Made by a program: the position numbers and the translations under genes | In this document: in pieces, positions 12,872-13,050 of the stretch | Layout of the letters: the number at the start of each line of letters is the position of its first letter | How positions within the stretch are numbered: the stretch's first letter is position 1 | Notes under the pieces: model-generated | What the model was told of the DNA's origin: nothing | Seen by the model: the letters and a program-made list of their open reading frames with translations, nothing else | The model's database searches: none | NCBI GenBank assembly: GCA_011049295.1 | Contig: DSCA01000183.1 | Span: forward strand, 1-13,050 | DNA length: 13,050 nucleotides | Direction of reading: 5' to 3' | Origin: Thermoplasmatales archaeon | GTDB lineage: Archaea; Thermoplasmatota; E2; UBA202; DSCA01

Positions 12872-13050
12872 CTATGGGCAGCGAGTACATAGACCTTTCC
12901 GGTTGCCTGCAAAATAGAAGGACATTAACAGTACTTCGGAAAGTAAAAAAATTTCAGGGATTTTAATTTGACTTTGTCACATTAGAGAATTTTCTCTCAT
13001 ATTTTTTGTTTCAACCACCGATTACTGTAGCGGGAAGTGGCGTCAGGCAA
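12872..13050. other. AT-rich non-coding end of the window
   Basis: About 180 bases, AT-rich from 12910 to 13015, with no convincing gene. It contains the short perfect dyad AGAGAA-TT-TTCTCT (12984-12997), followed on the plus strand by a T run at 13002-13007. This could be a terminator for something transcribed on the plus strand, or an operator for a gene beyond the window. Confidence 0.35.

Noticed and set aside
1..13050. CRISPR arrays, transposase genes, integrase or attachment repeats
   Set aside because: I saw no regularly spaced repeats, no transposase or integrase motifs, and no direct repeats flanking the trmO island.

Overview
The window looks like a stretch of a GC-rich euryarchaeal chromosome. 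Archaeal-type nascent polypeptide-associated complex protein, an ArvABC (OapABC) cluster, a Thi4 thiazole synthase with the archaeal active-site histidine, a SAH/5'-deoxyadenosine deaminase of the methanogen type and a fused Nnr repair enzyme all point to Archaea. Archaeal TATA-like boxes about 23-27 bases before many start codons, implying leaderless mRNAs, point the same way. A methanogen-related lineage (Methanomassiliicoccales/Thermoplasmatota or Methanomicrobia) is plausible, but no methanogenesis gene is present to settle it.

Layout. 1-687 (+): C-terminal part of a histidine ammonia-lyase, cut by the window edge. 692-1734 (-): a 63-residue membrane protein followed by a PhzF-family isomerase, as a two-gene unit. 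1774-3207 (-): bifunctional NAD(P)H-hydrate repair enzyme Nnr, divergent from archaeal NAC (3247-3573, +). 3551-3976 (-): RimI-type N-alpha-acetyltransferase, whose 3' end overlaps that of NAC. 4000-5923 (-): a membrane-anchored protein of unknown function followed by the DadD/MtaD-type deaminase. 5967-6755 (+): metallo-beta-lactamase-fold hydrolase. 6757-7518 (-): Thi4. 7546-9020 (-): arvA-arvB-arvC operon (Ras-like GTPase, DUF2073 protein, zinc-ribbon protein), the machinery linked to extracellular vesicle formation in haloarchaea.

9045-9830 is an AT-rich island holding a TrmO-like tRNA methyltransferase and a hairpin after it; its composition differs sharply from the neighbours and suggests lateral acquisition. 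9883-10443 (-): HD-domain 5'-nucleotidase-like protein. 10629-12260 (-): secreted C10 (streptopain-type) cysteine protease with a C-terminal Ig-like domain and an odd hydrophobic tail. 12300-12871 (-): GDT1/TMEM165-family cation transporter, whose last membrane segment is displaced into another frame at a run of six G. 12872-13050 is AT-rich and non-coding as far as I can see.

The window is mostly conserved housekeeping genes, tightly packed: convergent pairs end within 1-4 bases of each other or overlap. Three themes recur. Translation and protein maturation: NAC, RimI, TrmO. Metabolite repair and salvage: Nnr, DadD, HD nucleotidase, HutH. Cell surface: ArvABC, C10 protease, GDT1 and the membrane-anchored unknown. 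I did not find an undescribed multi-gene system; the most unusual points are the GDT1 frameshift, the TrmO island, the protease tail and the NAC/RimI overlap.
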